From positions 1,462,043 to 1,526,042 of the forward strand of contig OX465115.1 in the NCBI GenBank assembly GCA_949987565.1: DNA of 64,000 nucleotides, given 5' to 3'. The translations under genes and the position numbers were made by a program. Source of the stretch: Luidia sarsii (taxonomy: Eukaryota > Echinodermata > Asteroidea > Paxillosida > Luidiidae). This document shows, in pieces, positions 1-12,900 of this stretch. The notes under the pieces are model-generated. The model saw nothing but the letters and a program-made list of their open reading frames with translations, was not told the origin of the DNA and ran no database searches. Position 1 is the first letter of the stretch. Each line of letters opens with the position of its first letter.

Positions 1-430
1 GTGGGTAACATTCCAATGGGTAAATCTTCCCGGTGTCCGCACTTGGACTTTTCGACTCGGGTAAACTAACCGAGACGATGGGTAAAACTAACCGACTCAT
101 GTACATGTGCATGTACTGTAGGTACACAAACACGTTGTTACCCTGTGCCCGCACCGCACGAGTCTTGCATGCAGTAACGTAACGTGCGGGGCGCCGGATG
201 TGGTTTTTTACCGAGTCGTTTACCGATACGTCGTGTCCGGATTGGACTTATCGACTCGGTTAAACTGACCTGGTCAATTTAACCGGGCAGAAGTTGGTCG
301 GTGAAACTACCCACTGGAGTCGGGTAAGTTACCTGGGAGGAAAACTTCCTGGGCTGTCCGCACTGGACTTAAAATGGTCAATTTACCCATTTGCTCGGTT
401 AGTTTACCCATTTTAAGTCCAGTGCGGACG
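1..430. repeat. MITE-like repeat of the GTCCGCACTGGAC family, cut by the window start
   Basis: The stretch is built from variants of GTCCGCACTGGACTT, ACCGAGTCG and TTTACCCATTT. It ends in a perfect palindrome with 22-base arms (356-377 and 408-429). Relatives occur at about 47820-48125, 52785-53110 and 63920-64000. No protein is encoded, so it looks like a non-autonomous DNA element. Its right end lies about 20 bases before the splice acceptor of the first visible exon. Confidence 0.75.
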
Positions 431-451
431 CGGCTTTATTCCCTTTGACAG

Positions 452-558
452 CTGTGAATGGCGTCAAGGCCAAGAAGACCGATGACTTCATTGCGGAGCA
501 GAGAGAGTTGTCGCGGATGTCGCAGGTTCAGACGGTCAGCAACGAGAGCAGCGTTAAG
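452..558 (+). CDS. AFAP1-like: AFAP1-like exon a (first visible)
   Basis: Acceptor ccctttgacag precedes it and donor gtacat follows. Two bases complete a codon from the upstream exon, then 35 codons (VNGVKAKKTDDFIAEQ...). It ends in phase 0. The sequence is polar and probably disordered. The upstream exons are outside the window. Confidence 0.7.
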
Positions 559-3500
559 GTACATTTTGTCTAGACATTACCTTAAAATTTGTTAGTGAGG
601 ATTTGTCAGGACACATGTAGCACACAATGTGTGTTTGTGTGATACATGTGTTTGTCAAAGTGATGAACAACAAACCTGGATTTAATTTCGTAGAGCCGCT
701 TAAGCGTGGAAATCTGCTAAGCAGGAAAAGTCTTCCTTGTGTAAACAGGATTACAAACCACTCTTCGATGTGATGTCAATTGCTTCTGACTTGTATTCCT
801 CTCTTCTATACTTAGCATGAAACCAAAATGATATACAAAAATGTTGCAAACTGCTTACTGACTAGAATTACCAAAATGCAAATCTTAAAATTTAGTGGGC
901 CTGATGTTTCGATCCCAGCAGGACCTTTCTCAAAGGCAGAGAAAGCCTTTGAGAAAGTTCTTTGCCTAAATTGAATAAGAAATAAAATTAAAATTTGAGA
1001 AAGGTCTTTGCCTTTGAGAAAGGTCGTGCTAGGATCGAAACGTCAGGCCCTACTAAATTTTGAGATGAAACAAAAGTGAAGTTTTTGTTGGCAAGGTGAT
1101 CTTATGAATCATGACTTATTGTGCTTCAGCAAATTTGGGTGCTTTTAAAAGCAACTCTATGAATTTGGCCCCTGGACCCAATTTCATGGAGCCGCTTAAG
1201 CATGAGAATCTGCTAGGCATGACAAAGTCTTCCCCATGCAAACAGGATTACAAACCACATTACGATGCTATGTTGATTGCATCTGACTGTCAATTGCACT
1301 ACACTTTACTTAGCGTGATACAAAAGTGAAGTTTGGGTTGGCAAATTGTTCTCTTGAATCATGATATTTTGTGCTTAAGCGGCTCTATGACATTTTACAA
1401 ATCTTGTACCATGCCACAGTTTTTTTGAAAATACGGGAAATGAAACCCACCCTTTCTACTGATTTTTTTTTCTCAAAGCAAACAAATTTACTTACAAAAC
1501 AGAATATAAGTGGAAAGGGTGATCAAAGTCACATATTCAAACAGAATATGCAGCAAAGATGTCACAGTTTAAAACTTGTTTACTAATGTAAGAAAGTTGT
1601 TCCACCAACCTTAAAATTGGGTTAACATTTAGTCATAGGTCTTATTTTTAAACATTTAAACAATTTCTCTGCCTTTGTGAAAGGTCCTGCTATGATCAAA
1701 ACGTCAGGCCCTCTAACTTTTGACATTGAACAATTTTATTTGATATTTGCAAATTTGTTAAGATGCCAACCCCCCCCCCCCCCCCCGTTTTTTTTTTTTT
1801 TTTTCAAGATGCCAAAAAGTAAACATTTTTATATTGACCAGCCTTTTTTTTTTTTTTTCTTTGACAGGATGACAGCTATTACAATGTTAGTGTCGGTCCC
1901 TCGAAGACAGAGGCAGGGTAAGTGATTTCCCAAATGCTGTCCACTCCTCTTTCTGTCTTCCCTCCTCCTCCTCCTCGTCCTCCTCCTCCTCCTCCTCCTC
2001 CTCATGTACCTACCTCCTTTCTCTCTCTCTCTGAGATGTAAACAGATTCTCAGACGGTCTCTCATAGTCAAGATTCTCTGTGATATTTTTGTACTTTCTC
2101 AGAAATGCCGCATTCCACGGCTGCCATGGATTGTACACAGTTCGTTGTCCAGTGCTGTTTTCACATGTTCACGGATGTACATGTAGTGGTACATGCACCC
2201 TATGGTTCATTCTAAATTCTCTTTTGTTTTGTTTTCAGCTATGGTTACTTTTTATTGGCCCTACTTTAAAATGGGGTCAGCTGAGATGAAGTTGGAGTAG
2301 GGCTATGTTTTGCCAAATGCTTGCTAACATTACTGTTCTCTTTTTTCAAATAAAGGAAAAACTGACTGGCAACTTTTAAAGAAAATGAAAAATATCTAAA
2401 AAAAACAAACTTATGTTTTTTTCCCCATCTTCATTCAATTTCTACTGTGTGGAGCTCACAATTTGTTTTCACTAGTGCTTTTTATTAGCCACTTTGTGTC
2501 AGTTACACGGCAAGATGATTGAAGCAGACAATTTTCTTTTGACGTGAAATCCTGAACAGATGAGTTCTCATTGATTATTGTGCGCCTAACCAGTGTGCAA
2601 TTTCATGGCTCAACTTAATGCAGAATGTATGCCTACAGGATGCTGTAAGCACAGAATTCATTTCATGGTTCGCTTCTGCGCATAAGCAAGGATACAGCGC
2701 TGAGCTAATGCAGAATTTCTGTGGGTAATGGTCCATGTAGGTTTTTTGTATTGCAACAAGAGAGGTAAATGGTGGTCATTCGTTGAATATGACAACCTAA
2801 ATTTCAACGGTGACCACGAATTCAGACAAAACCCCTATAAAAAATATTTTCACTGATACAGGTTTGGGTGAGGTATAGTTTTCAACCCACTTTGCTGAGA
2901 TTAATTCGCAAACTGCAAAGATTTCTTTTGCATTCCAAAATTGGTTTAGATTGACTCAATTGTGTCTTTCAGGCACAGCAACTTTTCAGCAAAATCTGAA
3001 GACCTGGGGTGAAATGATTTGGTCTGACATGGAAAGACCCATTTTCATTTTGGTCATTTAAGCACAACTTCAAATTCAAGAAGTCCTGTAATTCCCGAGA
3101 TTGCCCGCAATGTAATGTAGTCACCAAGCTGAAATGTTCTCTCCTGCGCAACCCCCGAAGATGACTGGGTGTCACAGACATTTCTTCCTTTTCCTTCTTC
3201 TTCTTTCTCTTCTGGCCGCCAAATTTCCGCTGCTAACGATTTCCTCCCATTAGTCGAGGATTCCGGCAGCGATGGTCCCAAAGTTTCCGCATCGAGAGAA
3301 CGTCTTACAAGTAGAGTGCCTCCTTGGATTTTTGTTCTCTTTCTCCTTTTCCCCTCCCCCCCCCACTTCTCCTCAGTTTAGATGTCAATGTCTTTCCTGT
3401 GTGTGCCCTGTTTTGTGGCTAGTTTGTGGCGACAACATGTTCGAATACTCTCATTTTTTTTTTCTCAGGAGGTGTAGTTCTGAGAAGAACTGGAGGGACT

Positions 3501-6500
3501 CACTAGGGCCGTTCCCACTACGAAAATAATTGCGATTTGAATCACGATTATAAAAACATTTTTGGGGAGTCGTGTCCATACAGGCCAAAAAATCGCATTG
3601 CATTGATTTTGGTTAGCAGTTGTGGTCAAATGGAGGGTGTGTCCTTGAGGGTAGACCACGCAGGGAAACACTTCCTGTCAGTCAGAGTGTGAGCGGTACA
3701 ATATGGGATTAAAAAAACCCCAGTGTGATTCATTAGAGCGTTCTCACACACACCGCATCTCAAATAATATGCGATTATTTGAAAAAGTCTCACTCTTAGT
3801 GGAGTCCGAATCACGATTCAAATCCAACTAATGATCACGTTTATTGTGTCCACACACGCAAAAAAAGTTTGAATCGCGATTCAAATTGCGATCAAATTAA
3901 TCCTGTTTATTTGGTGTGGTGGAAACGGCCGTTATCTCTCATTTCTTTTCAGTAGGTGTGGTTCTGAGAAGAACTGAAGGGACTCAGTGTTTTTTTTTAA
4001 CAGTACCATGTCTGTTGGCAGGGGGCTTTCACAGTAGGAGGTTCTTGGGTTTAAATTCTGGTCCAGTAAATCTGTGACCCGGTACAGCATAATGAGGAAT
4101 AACCCCACTTTTAAGATTTTGAGGTTTTCTAATGTTTTCTAATGATGTGAAAGAGTATACCATGAGCTTTCAAATAATATCAAAATATAATATCCTCTAA
4201 TACTTAAAATCTCTGAAAATAAAAAAAATAAAAAATTGATTTGTAATCGAATTGTGAAGATACTTTAACTTCAGGCGTTTTTTACTCAAAAAGTGTTTGG
4301 GTGGGATATTCCCCATGTCGTTGTGTCGGGTCACATACATGTATGTGCTCTGCTGTATATCTCATTTAGGACTGTGCAAATTTTGAATGACTTACAAAAT
4401 CTGAAAAGACTGGTCCCTTTGTTCTTCTCAGAGCCGCACACACTCAAGAAAGAGATTCATTGCATGCTATCGATGGCTATTTTGTGAATTTCTCCCCTCA
4501 CCGTGAATAGCCCGAAATCTCATCTACATGTATATACCATTGATTCCCATCTTAAAACCCAAGGCCCTTTGTTTTTTCATTTGATACGAGAGGTCTGTCC
4601 TTCTCTCCCCTTCCTCCCCGAGTGTCCCAGCCCTTCCCCTCTGCTGTTACCCAGTAGGCCTTCTCACACTGCACTGCAATTTCTTGGGAATCTTCTTAAA
4701 AACCCCACCGATGATCCACGCTGCAACCAATTTCTCTCGCTCTTGGAGATTTTGCTCCGACGATTCACCCCGAGTGTCAAACTCAGCATCCACTGCTGGT
4801 CTTGGTCACTCACAGGACAGCGCAAAATCCTGGCTGCTAGCTAAACCTGCCTCAACTCACCCTTGTTCCTATTTCAAATAAACAAAGGAATTGGTTGACC
4901 GTTGAATTGCATCTGACTGGTCGCCCCCACCCCGGCAAAGACTAGTTGACCTATTAGGGAAGGCCACCATCTAAGGGCTGGATAGCTCAGATGGAAGAGC
5001 ACTGGTACGTAAATCCAGAGGTCTCGGGTTCATGTCCCGGTCCAGTCAAAGTTTTCTTTGCCAATTTTTCAATTTGTTCCTATTTCCTGGGAAATACCCA
5101 TAAACCCAGTGTAAGTGCATGTGCTTGAACCCTGCTCCCAAGCAGGGTTGGTATATCCTTGGGGTTAAGCTATTGCTGAGGTAAGCGACTGTTGTGTGAA
5201 AAGGCCTCATAAGTATATAGTTCCTTGCCTGCACTCCCCTCCCCCCCTTTTTGTTACAAAATGTCTCAATCTGTCAAATTTTGATGGTATTAGTTATCAA
5301 AATGATGAGCTTGCCAACATTTTATTCCCCCTTTTTTTGTTTATCCGTTGTTTTTAAACCCTGGTTTTCGTTTGCTCGTTCATTTGTTGGTGTTTCCCAT
5401 AGTTTGTGTTTTAAACCAAGTTAGGGAAAACTTACCTGTTCTTGGAAAATCTAGACAATCTGAAAGAAATGAATGGCAAAGAAAGTTTTACCGCCTGGGC
5501 TGCCCAGGGGTTGATTTCACGAAGCCTTACGAGGCATCGTAACTCAACTTACGTTGTGATAGGCGGTATGGTTTCTGTGCATCTCTCATCATCTTGCGAT
5601 TGATCGCAAGTTACGATGAGTTTGGTGAAATTGACGGCTGGTCTGTCTATTGATTTGTTTTGATATTGTTATGTTTTGCATTTGTTTATTCATTTGCTCA
5701 TTAAGTTGTCAGTTTTATTTATTTATTTGTTTATTTATTTATTTATTAATCATTTCGTTTGGTTGCTTGTCTGTTTAATTCCCTCAACCTTAATTTTCAC
5801 AAAATCATGATGATCTACTGGCTCTTGCATGTAGGCCATATTACACAGTATCTAAACCTGCACTGTTACCATGGTTACTGGTGGTTTACATTCGAAAGAT
5901 GCAGCACTGCTAGGATGCAGACGAAACCCCAGACGTCTAATCCTTAAGGGCCCCTTAAAATTAAATGGATCGAACCTCACTTGAGGCTGTGGCTCAGGCC
6001 TTGTCTCTGTCATTCACAATCTCTATCATATAGATGTATAAATAAGACTTAAGGCTTTGCATGGTGGGTGAATCAAGATTGGGAGGTTTGCAGTGACACC
6101 GTGTATAAGGTCTCTTAAAGAAGAGGTGTGGTTATGAAAAGAACCTACTATCTGGTTATGGCTTTGAGGAGGCAAAGCTCATCCTGCTGAAGACCTGGAT
6201 TGCAAATGCGAAGCCGTAGCCACAAAGCTTGGCAGTTGGGACAGGCGTGCCTGTAGAAGACCCAGGAAGCCATAGCCCAAGCCAGGGGGGTGGGGTGTCC
6301 TTGGGCATGATGGTAACCCGCTTGGCCTGATGTCCCCCTTGGAACTGAAGGAAAAACACTGCTCCCCTTTTTTTTTACCGTGAGGGCTCAGATACAATGT
6401 ACACCTGTTGTTGGCAGCAGACCTGCCATCACTAGTGGTCCCTCTTAGGATCCGTGCTTGTGCTCAGCACACAACCGGACCAAGCAAAAATGACTCTCCT

Positions 6501-9500
6501 GGCATCTCAGTCTCCAAGTCTAAGGACTCGGACTGATCAAGAGAAAGGGTACCTGGGAGAGGCGGTGCTGAGGGTTGTCACACAGGGTCAGAGGCATGCT
6601 TTGGTGTCGGCCCCATGCATGAGCCTGTACTCCCATTGCATGCCTTCAGGGGCCAATTTTGTAGAGCCGCTTCAGCGTGAAAATCTGCTAAGCAGGAAAA
6701 AAAGTCTCCCTCGTGTAAATTCCAAACCAAAGTGTGAAAGTCAATTGCTTTGGACTGGGTATTCACCTCTTCTTTTACAATAGTCAAGTTTGGTTTGGCA
6801 AAGGTGATCCGACTGTATGGATGACGACTTTTTCGAAATTTTGGCACTTATGGATTTATCCCAGTACTCTTTGCCATCCTCAAAATGTATACCATTGTTA
6901 CAAAGTGACCAAACATGTACAAGTACTGTACTGTGTACCTTTGTTATTATGAAGGATTGTGGAAGGACAAAAAGAAGCACCCTTGGAAGGTTTATAAAGT
7001 GTATGCTAAGCTGGTGCATGCATCTGATTCTACCGTGGAGTGAATTTTTGTTTTAAGCAGTCAGGATAGACCTGTCTACCTCACTCTCATGACTCTTCCT
7101 TTGCTTTCAGGTTCGACAACTTCTACGAGAATCCCACAGGGCAGAAGATCCCGCCAGTGCCTTCCACCTCTCGCCCGAACATCAGGAACATCCAGGACGA
7201 TCCCTTAGTCTACGAGGAACCGGATCCAGTGAGTACCGGGGATCCCTGGAGAGAGACGGCAGTTAATGGTTTGCCATGCTGCGCTGGCCCGTTTTTCTGT
7301 GGCCTGGGCCCAATTTCATAGAGCCGCTTTAGCGTGAAAATCAGTACAAGTCTTCCTCGTGTATAAGCAAGGATTACAAGCTGCCCTGCAACGTGATGTC
7401 CATTGCTTTTGATTTGTATTCCACTCTTCTTTACTTAGCGTGAAAGAAAAGTGAAGTTTTGGTTGGCAAGGGGATCCTGTGGCTCATGAGTTTTTGCGCT
7501 TAAGCACATTTTGGCGCTTAAGCGGCGCTATGAAATTGGCCCCAGGTGTGAGGCAGTTAATGACCGTGATACAGGTTTCTTTGATAATGTGCCCTTTTTT
7601 TTCCTTCTTCAAAACTTGCCCCAAAACACTCAGGAACAATAGATACCTGTAAAATAAATCAATGAAGTAAATAAAAAAAATAAAAAAATCCAAATTGCTC
7701 ACCGACTAAAATGACCTGCGATATATAAATCTCAAAAAGTTGAATTCAACGTTTGGGGTAGTGTGTACTCTGCCCGTCGTCACTTGAGTTACTGGCTCTT
7801 TTCAGAGCCACACTCCTTCTCGAAAGAGAAGTGCTACATTATTATCAGTATTTATTATGACCAAATCGCAGCTGAAAGCCGAATCACATGGAATATCACA
7901 TTATGAAGACCATCAAAATAACACATCAAGGGTTAATGTGAGAAAACAAAAATAATTAGAATTTAATTTCATGATTTAGTAAAAAAAATTGCAACAATTA
8001 AAAACATGCAGAGTTTGTTGATTTCTCCCCCCCCCCCCCCAAAATAAATATGGTGTCACTGCAAACTTTCCGCTCAGTATTGGCAGCTTGCAAACCTTCA
8101 AGTCTTGTCTCTTCTTGTAGGTGCCGGCCAAAGTGACGTCCAAGGCATCCACCATGCCAGCCATGTCCAGGCAGACAGGCGTGGAGCGGGAGGCATCAGA
8201 CAGCGGTGGCACCTTCGTCTCCTTTCACTCCAGCTCCTCCTCCCAGCAGTACGATGACTTGGACACCTACGAGGACGTGGACGACAAAGACAACTGTAGG
8301 GCCGACCCTTTTTTTGTCCCTCCCCTTTTTTTGTTTCCCCCCTCTCTCCCGGCCTCTCACCTCTCCCTGTCTCTCTCTCTCTCTTTGTCTCCCTGTCCCT
8401 TTGCTTACTCTCTCAACTGTATCTCTCATGATGAAGGGTAGGGGCCAATTTCATAGACCCACTTGAGCACTGCAATTTGCTTAAAGCTATACAGAAATAA
8501 AAAAATCACTCGGGTTGAATAAATCAGTTTTGTTATAAAACCCAATGTGTCTATCCTTTTTGAGACCAAAAATTCTTAATTTAGCAGAAAAACCCACATT
8601 TTTTTGGTCCAAAAATTGTGCGCCCCACTTTGGAGTCGAACTTACTATGTCACATACAGAATGTACTTTTCATGAAAATGGCAGCATTCCAAGTGCTAAA
8701 AGTTCACAGCATGTCTGATACTGGTATTTACTTCCACTTGAGTATTAAAGTTAATTTGACAAAATGTGTAGGGGCTTTAAGCAGCTCTACGAAATTGGAC
8801 CCTGATCGTAAAACCTTTGAAAATTCTATTTACAGAGACCATCATTATTTTGTGTATTGACATCACTTTTCCTGTTTTTCCTGTCCTCACCAGACGACAG
8901 TGATGACAGCTTAACCTCCTATGACTCTTACGATGAGGAGGAAATAGAGAGGCACAAAAACACGACGTACGTGAGCAGCACTTCCCTGATTGTTTTCTGT
9001 CCCTGTGAAAAAAAATATAAGCGCTACTTTTGTATGCAGTAGCCTTCATGCAAAATCGACCAAAGCAAGGCTGAAAAGCCACTCAAGGTTATAGGGGCTA
9101 AAGAAAGAAGGAGATAGTAGGGAGGGACTCAGGAAGGCTGGAGATAGATATTGACATTTCTTTTAAAAATGGCAAGATCGTAGACAGGGGGAAAGCAAGC
9201 ACCAGGGAGGGAATTCCAGCTGGAGGCAGAATGGGGGGAGAAGCTGTTCCGATACCTTTCCATTCTTACCTCTCTCCTCCTCTCTCCATCTCTCCCTTTC
9301 CCCCCTCTCACCTCTCATACTTTGTCTCCCTCTCATCCCTCTTTCTCCCCTTCTCTCTGTCTCCTATCCCTGTATTTCCCTTTCTCTCTCTCCCTCTGTC
9401 TTTCGTTGTCTCACCTTCTTTCCCCTCACTTCCCTTCTCTCTCCCCTTCCTTCTCTTTTCCCTCTCTCCTCTCTCCCTCTCTCTTACTTTACCTCTCCCT

Positions 9501-9925
9501 CTCCCATACTGTCTCCCTCTCAACACCCTTCTTTCTTCCCTTCTCTCTATCTCTTTCCCCTGTCTTTTCCTCTCTCTGTCTTTCCCTTTCTCCTCCTCGC
9601 TTCCCTTCTCTCTCCCCCCCTTCGCTCTCTATCTCTTCCCTCTTCCTTCCCTCTCTCTATGTCTCTCCTTTCCTCTCTCTCTATCTCTTCCCTCTCTCTT
9701 CCCTATCTCTGTGTCTCTCCATTCCTCTTCATCTCTTCCTCTTCCTCTCTCTCTGTCTCCGTCTGTCTCCCCTTCCCCTGTCTCTCTGTGTTCTTCCCTA
9801 TCTCTCTGTCTCTGTCTCTCCCTTCTCTCTCTATCTTTTCCTCTCTCTCTGTCTGTCTGTCTGTCTGTCTCCATTTCCTCTCTATGTCTTCCTCTCTCTG
9901 TGTCTCTGTCTCTGTCTCTCCCTTC

Positions 9926-9959
<34 letters not shown>

Positions 9960-12900
9960 GTCTCTCCATTCACCACAGCATGGACTCCAACGCCAACAAG
10001 ACCAAGCCCAAGGTGGAGGAAAAGACAGACCGGGACAAGCTGGCCATCTTCCGCAAGCGCTTCGAGGGGGACGCCGACCAGATGGGCCTGCTGCACATCT
10101 GCAAGAAGGGCATGACCATCTCCAAGAAGTCGTTTGGCGCCTGGAACAAGCGCTACTGCGTGGCCCGGGACATGCGGCTCCAGTGCTTCAAGAAGTGCGA
10201 CTCTAAGCAGCCGGCCCAGGAGCTGCTGCTGCTGGGCAACACGGTGGCCTACCTGGGCCAGGAGGGCAAGCAGTCCAACGTGCTCAGCATCAGCCACCCC
10301 AGCCGCGGCACGGAGTTCTTCAGCGCTGAGTCCAAGGAGGAGGCCAACAAGTGGGTGGAGGTGGGTCGCCCGGCATCTCTTTGAGTTTGGACAAGGCGCA
10401 GAAGTAGAGTCCAGAAAAAAGAAACCCAACAACCTCCATCCTCCGTCCTCTCAGTTTCTCGCCCTTTTTCTCTCTTTCCTCTGCCTTTGAGAAAGGTCCT
10501 GCTAGGATCGAAACGTCCTGCTAGGATCGAAATGTCAGGCCCCCCAATTTTTAGATTTGGGTATTTTTAGTCAGTAAGCAGTTTGCAACATTTTTGTATA
10601 TCACTTTAAGTCTTTCCTCTATGGTGATATCCAAAATTGTTGCAAACTGCTTACTGACTAAAATTACCAAAATGCAAATCTTAAAATTTAGTGGGCCTGA
10701 CGTTTCGATCCTAGCAGGACCTTTCTCAAAGGCAGAGGGTTCCTCTATGGTTAGTTTTGCTCGACGTTGAGCTTTGGCTTCATTCAATCCTATGGCATGC
10801 CCTCTCCCACCTCCAGTTCACCCACAAGGGGCTTGTCGCCTGCCAGTCAAGTGTGGCAGCGCGTATTCTAAGTGCCATTGGTTCTGCGGTAGGAGAGGGA
10901 TGAGAGGGTCACGAATAGGTAGATTGAGATGAGTCTCCTTCTCGGTAAAAAAAAAAATCAAACCCACTCCCACCATCCCTTCCTCCCAATAACCCAGTGG
11001 TACATGTACCTCTATAACCTCCACCGAATCCATGAACGCTCTCCGAATTGTGGGGAACAGGGATGTGGAAAGTTTGCAGTGACACTGTGTAAGTCATTCC
11101 TTTCCAGATCTAAAATGTTGAAAATGTACGTGTAAGTATCGTGTGTCTGTTGTTTGCCAGGTAACCTGTGACACCTTACTTATCCTTGGGCATTTTCCTA
11201 GGAAGCTTAAAAACTTTCCTATTCACTTCCTGGTCCCCACAGTAAGGAAGTACACCCGGTATGTACGTGCAAGACAATAGGCCCTCTCCCAGTTGACGTC
11301 ATTACCCCCCCTCCCCCCCCCGGCCCTCGGCCATTTCAAAAGGTCAAACAGATTTGGATGTTTTTCATACCCAGACTGTCACAAAAGAAAGTATTTTTGC
11401 AGAAAATACTTCCCTAACTTGACTCGGTTCCTTTGTCCTCCGGGGAGTTTATATATAAGTTTATAGAAGTATTACTAGACTGTGTAGGGAGTCTAGTAAT
11501 CCCCACTCTAGTGTGGACCACACTATAATTATTGGCAGTCCAGAGCTGTTATTCATGCACAAATAAATTGAAAAATTGGCAATGGAAACTATATTCCCTG
11601 CCCTGCCCTGCCCTGTCCTGCCCTGTCCTGCCCTGACCTGCCCTGCCCTGCCCTGCCCTGCCCTGCCCTGATTTGACCTGCCCTGCCCTGCCTTGATCTG
11701 CCCTGCCCTGCCCTGCCCTGCCCTGCCCTGCCCTGCCCTGCCCTGCCCTGCCCTGCCCTGCCCTGCCCTGCCCTGCCCTGCCCTGCCCTGCCCTGCCCTG
11801 CCCTGCCCTGCCCTGCCCTGCCCTGCCCTGCCCTGCCCTGCCCTGCCCTGCCCTGCCTTGCCCTGCCCTGCCCTGCCCTGCCCTGCCCTGCCCTGCCCTG
11901 CCCTGCCCTGCCCTGCCCTGTCCTGCCCTGCCCTGCCCTGCCCTGCCCTGCCCTGCCCTGCCCTGCCTTGCCCTGTCCTACCCTTCCCTTCACTGCACTG
12001 CCCTCTCCTCATCTCTCCCCCTCTCTTCTCTGCTATTAACAGGTGTTGAAGGGCTATGCCACCATGGGCAATGAGCTGGTGCCCTCCACAGGCTTCGTGG
12101 GCGAAGAGAGCTCGCCAACCATGACAAACACCACGGATGACATCACCAAAAAATGTAAATGCGTGACAATAAAAATTTGAAAACAGGAATTTTGAATGAT
12201 ATTGGCTATACCCTTTCCTACCCCATCCTGTTCACCTTACCCCCTGCTACTTATCCCTTCTACCCCCTCCCTCCCACCCCTCCATCACCATTCCCTGGTT
12301 CCCAGCTTTCATCATTGTATCCACTTTGTGCCAGGACCTCTGAATTTGTTGTGTACTCTAGTGAAAACTTTCAAACAAACCAGGAAAATGAAAATTGTTT
12401 GGCAAATCTCTGAACAAATGATTAGAATAGCCCCCCCCCCCCACTCCAAAATCGATCGGCCCCTACCATCAGTGCTAACCAGCCTGTGGGTTTGCTTCCA
12501 GATAGTCAACTGTCTTTGCCGAATATTTAGAAAGGATGCTGTCCCTGTCTTCTCCTCCTTCTCCTCCAGTGATGAAGATTTTTAAGCGAGAGAAGAAGAC
12601 CGTTGGCCAGCAGCTAAGCATGGACGACAAAGGAGTCGTCTCAGGTGAGGAAATGAGAGAGTCCGCTACATATTGTGCACAGGATGCTTGGAATCCATTC
12701 ACTTCAAGTACATTTGTAGAGCTTGGCCTCGCCCCTCATTTAATGCTTTTTAAAAACAAATTAAAAATTTATTTATACAAAACCAAATCCCGCCAACTAC
12801 GGTCAAGAATGACAAACAGCGCTGGAGGGAATTCAAAAATCTCACAAAAACAAAATACAACAGGCAAAGAGCACGCACAGCAACATCAATAGGACTTTAG

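Larger units (their letters stand above)
1918..7110 (+). other. Intron (5.2 kb) with dispersed repeats
   Basis: No constitutive exon is seen. Besides the elements listed separately it holds a (TCC)n run near 1962-2003, a diverged foldback copy at about 6047-6147 (CTTTGCATGGTGGGTGAATC, then AGGTGTGGTT) and a foldback copy at about 6650-6800. The remainder is AT-rich unique-looking sequence. Confidence 0.6.

Noticed and set aside
4978..5050. Functional tRNA gene
   Set aside because: Cloverleaf is good, but the flanks recur with the tRNA part in several copies, T33 is missing and a stem mismatch is present: a SINE.
9231..10432. Long ORFs (241-294 codons) on both strands over the CT tract
   Set aside because: Low-complexity pyrimidine/purine repeat. 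Only the 9979-10360 part in one frame is a real exon (PH1).
11461..12049. ORFs with AGQGR or CPALP repeats
   Set aside because: Products of the CCCTG pentamer array, open in several frames on both strands.
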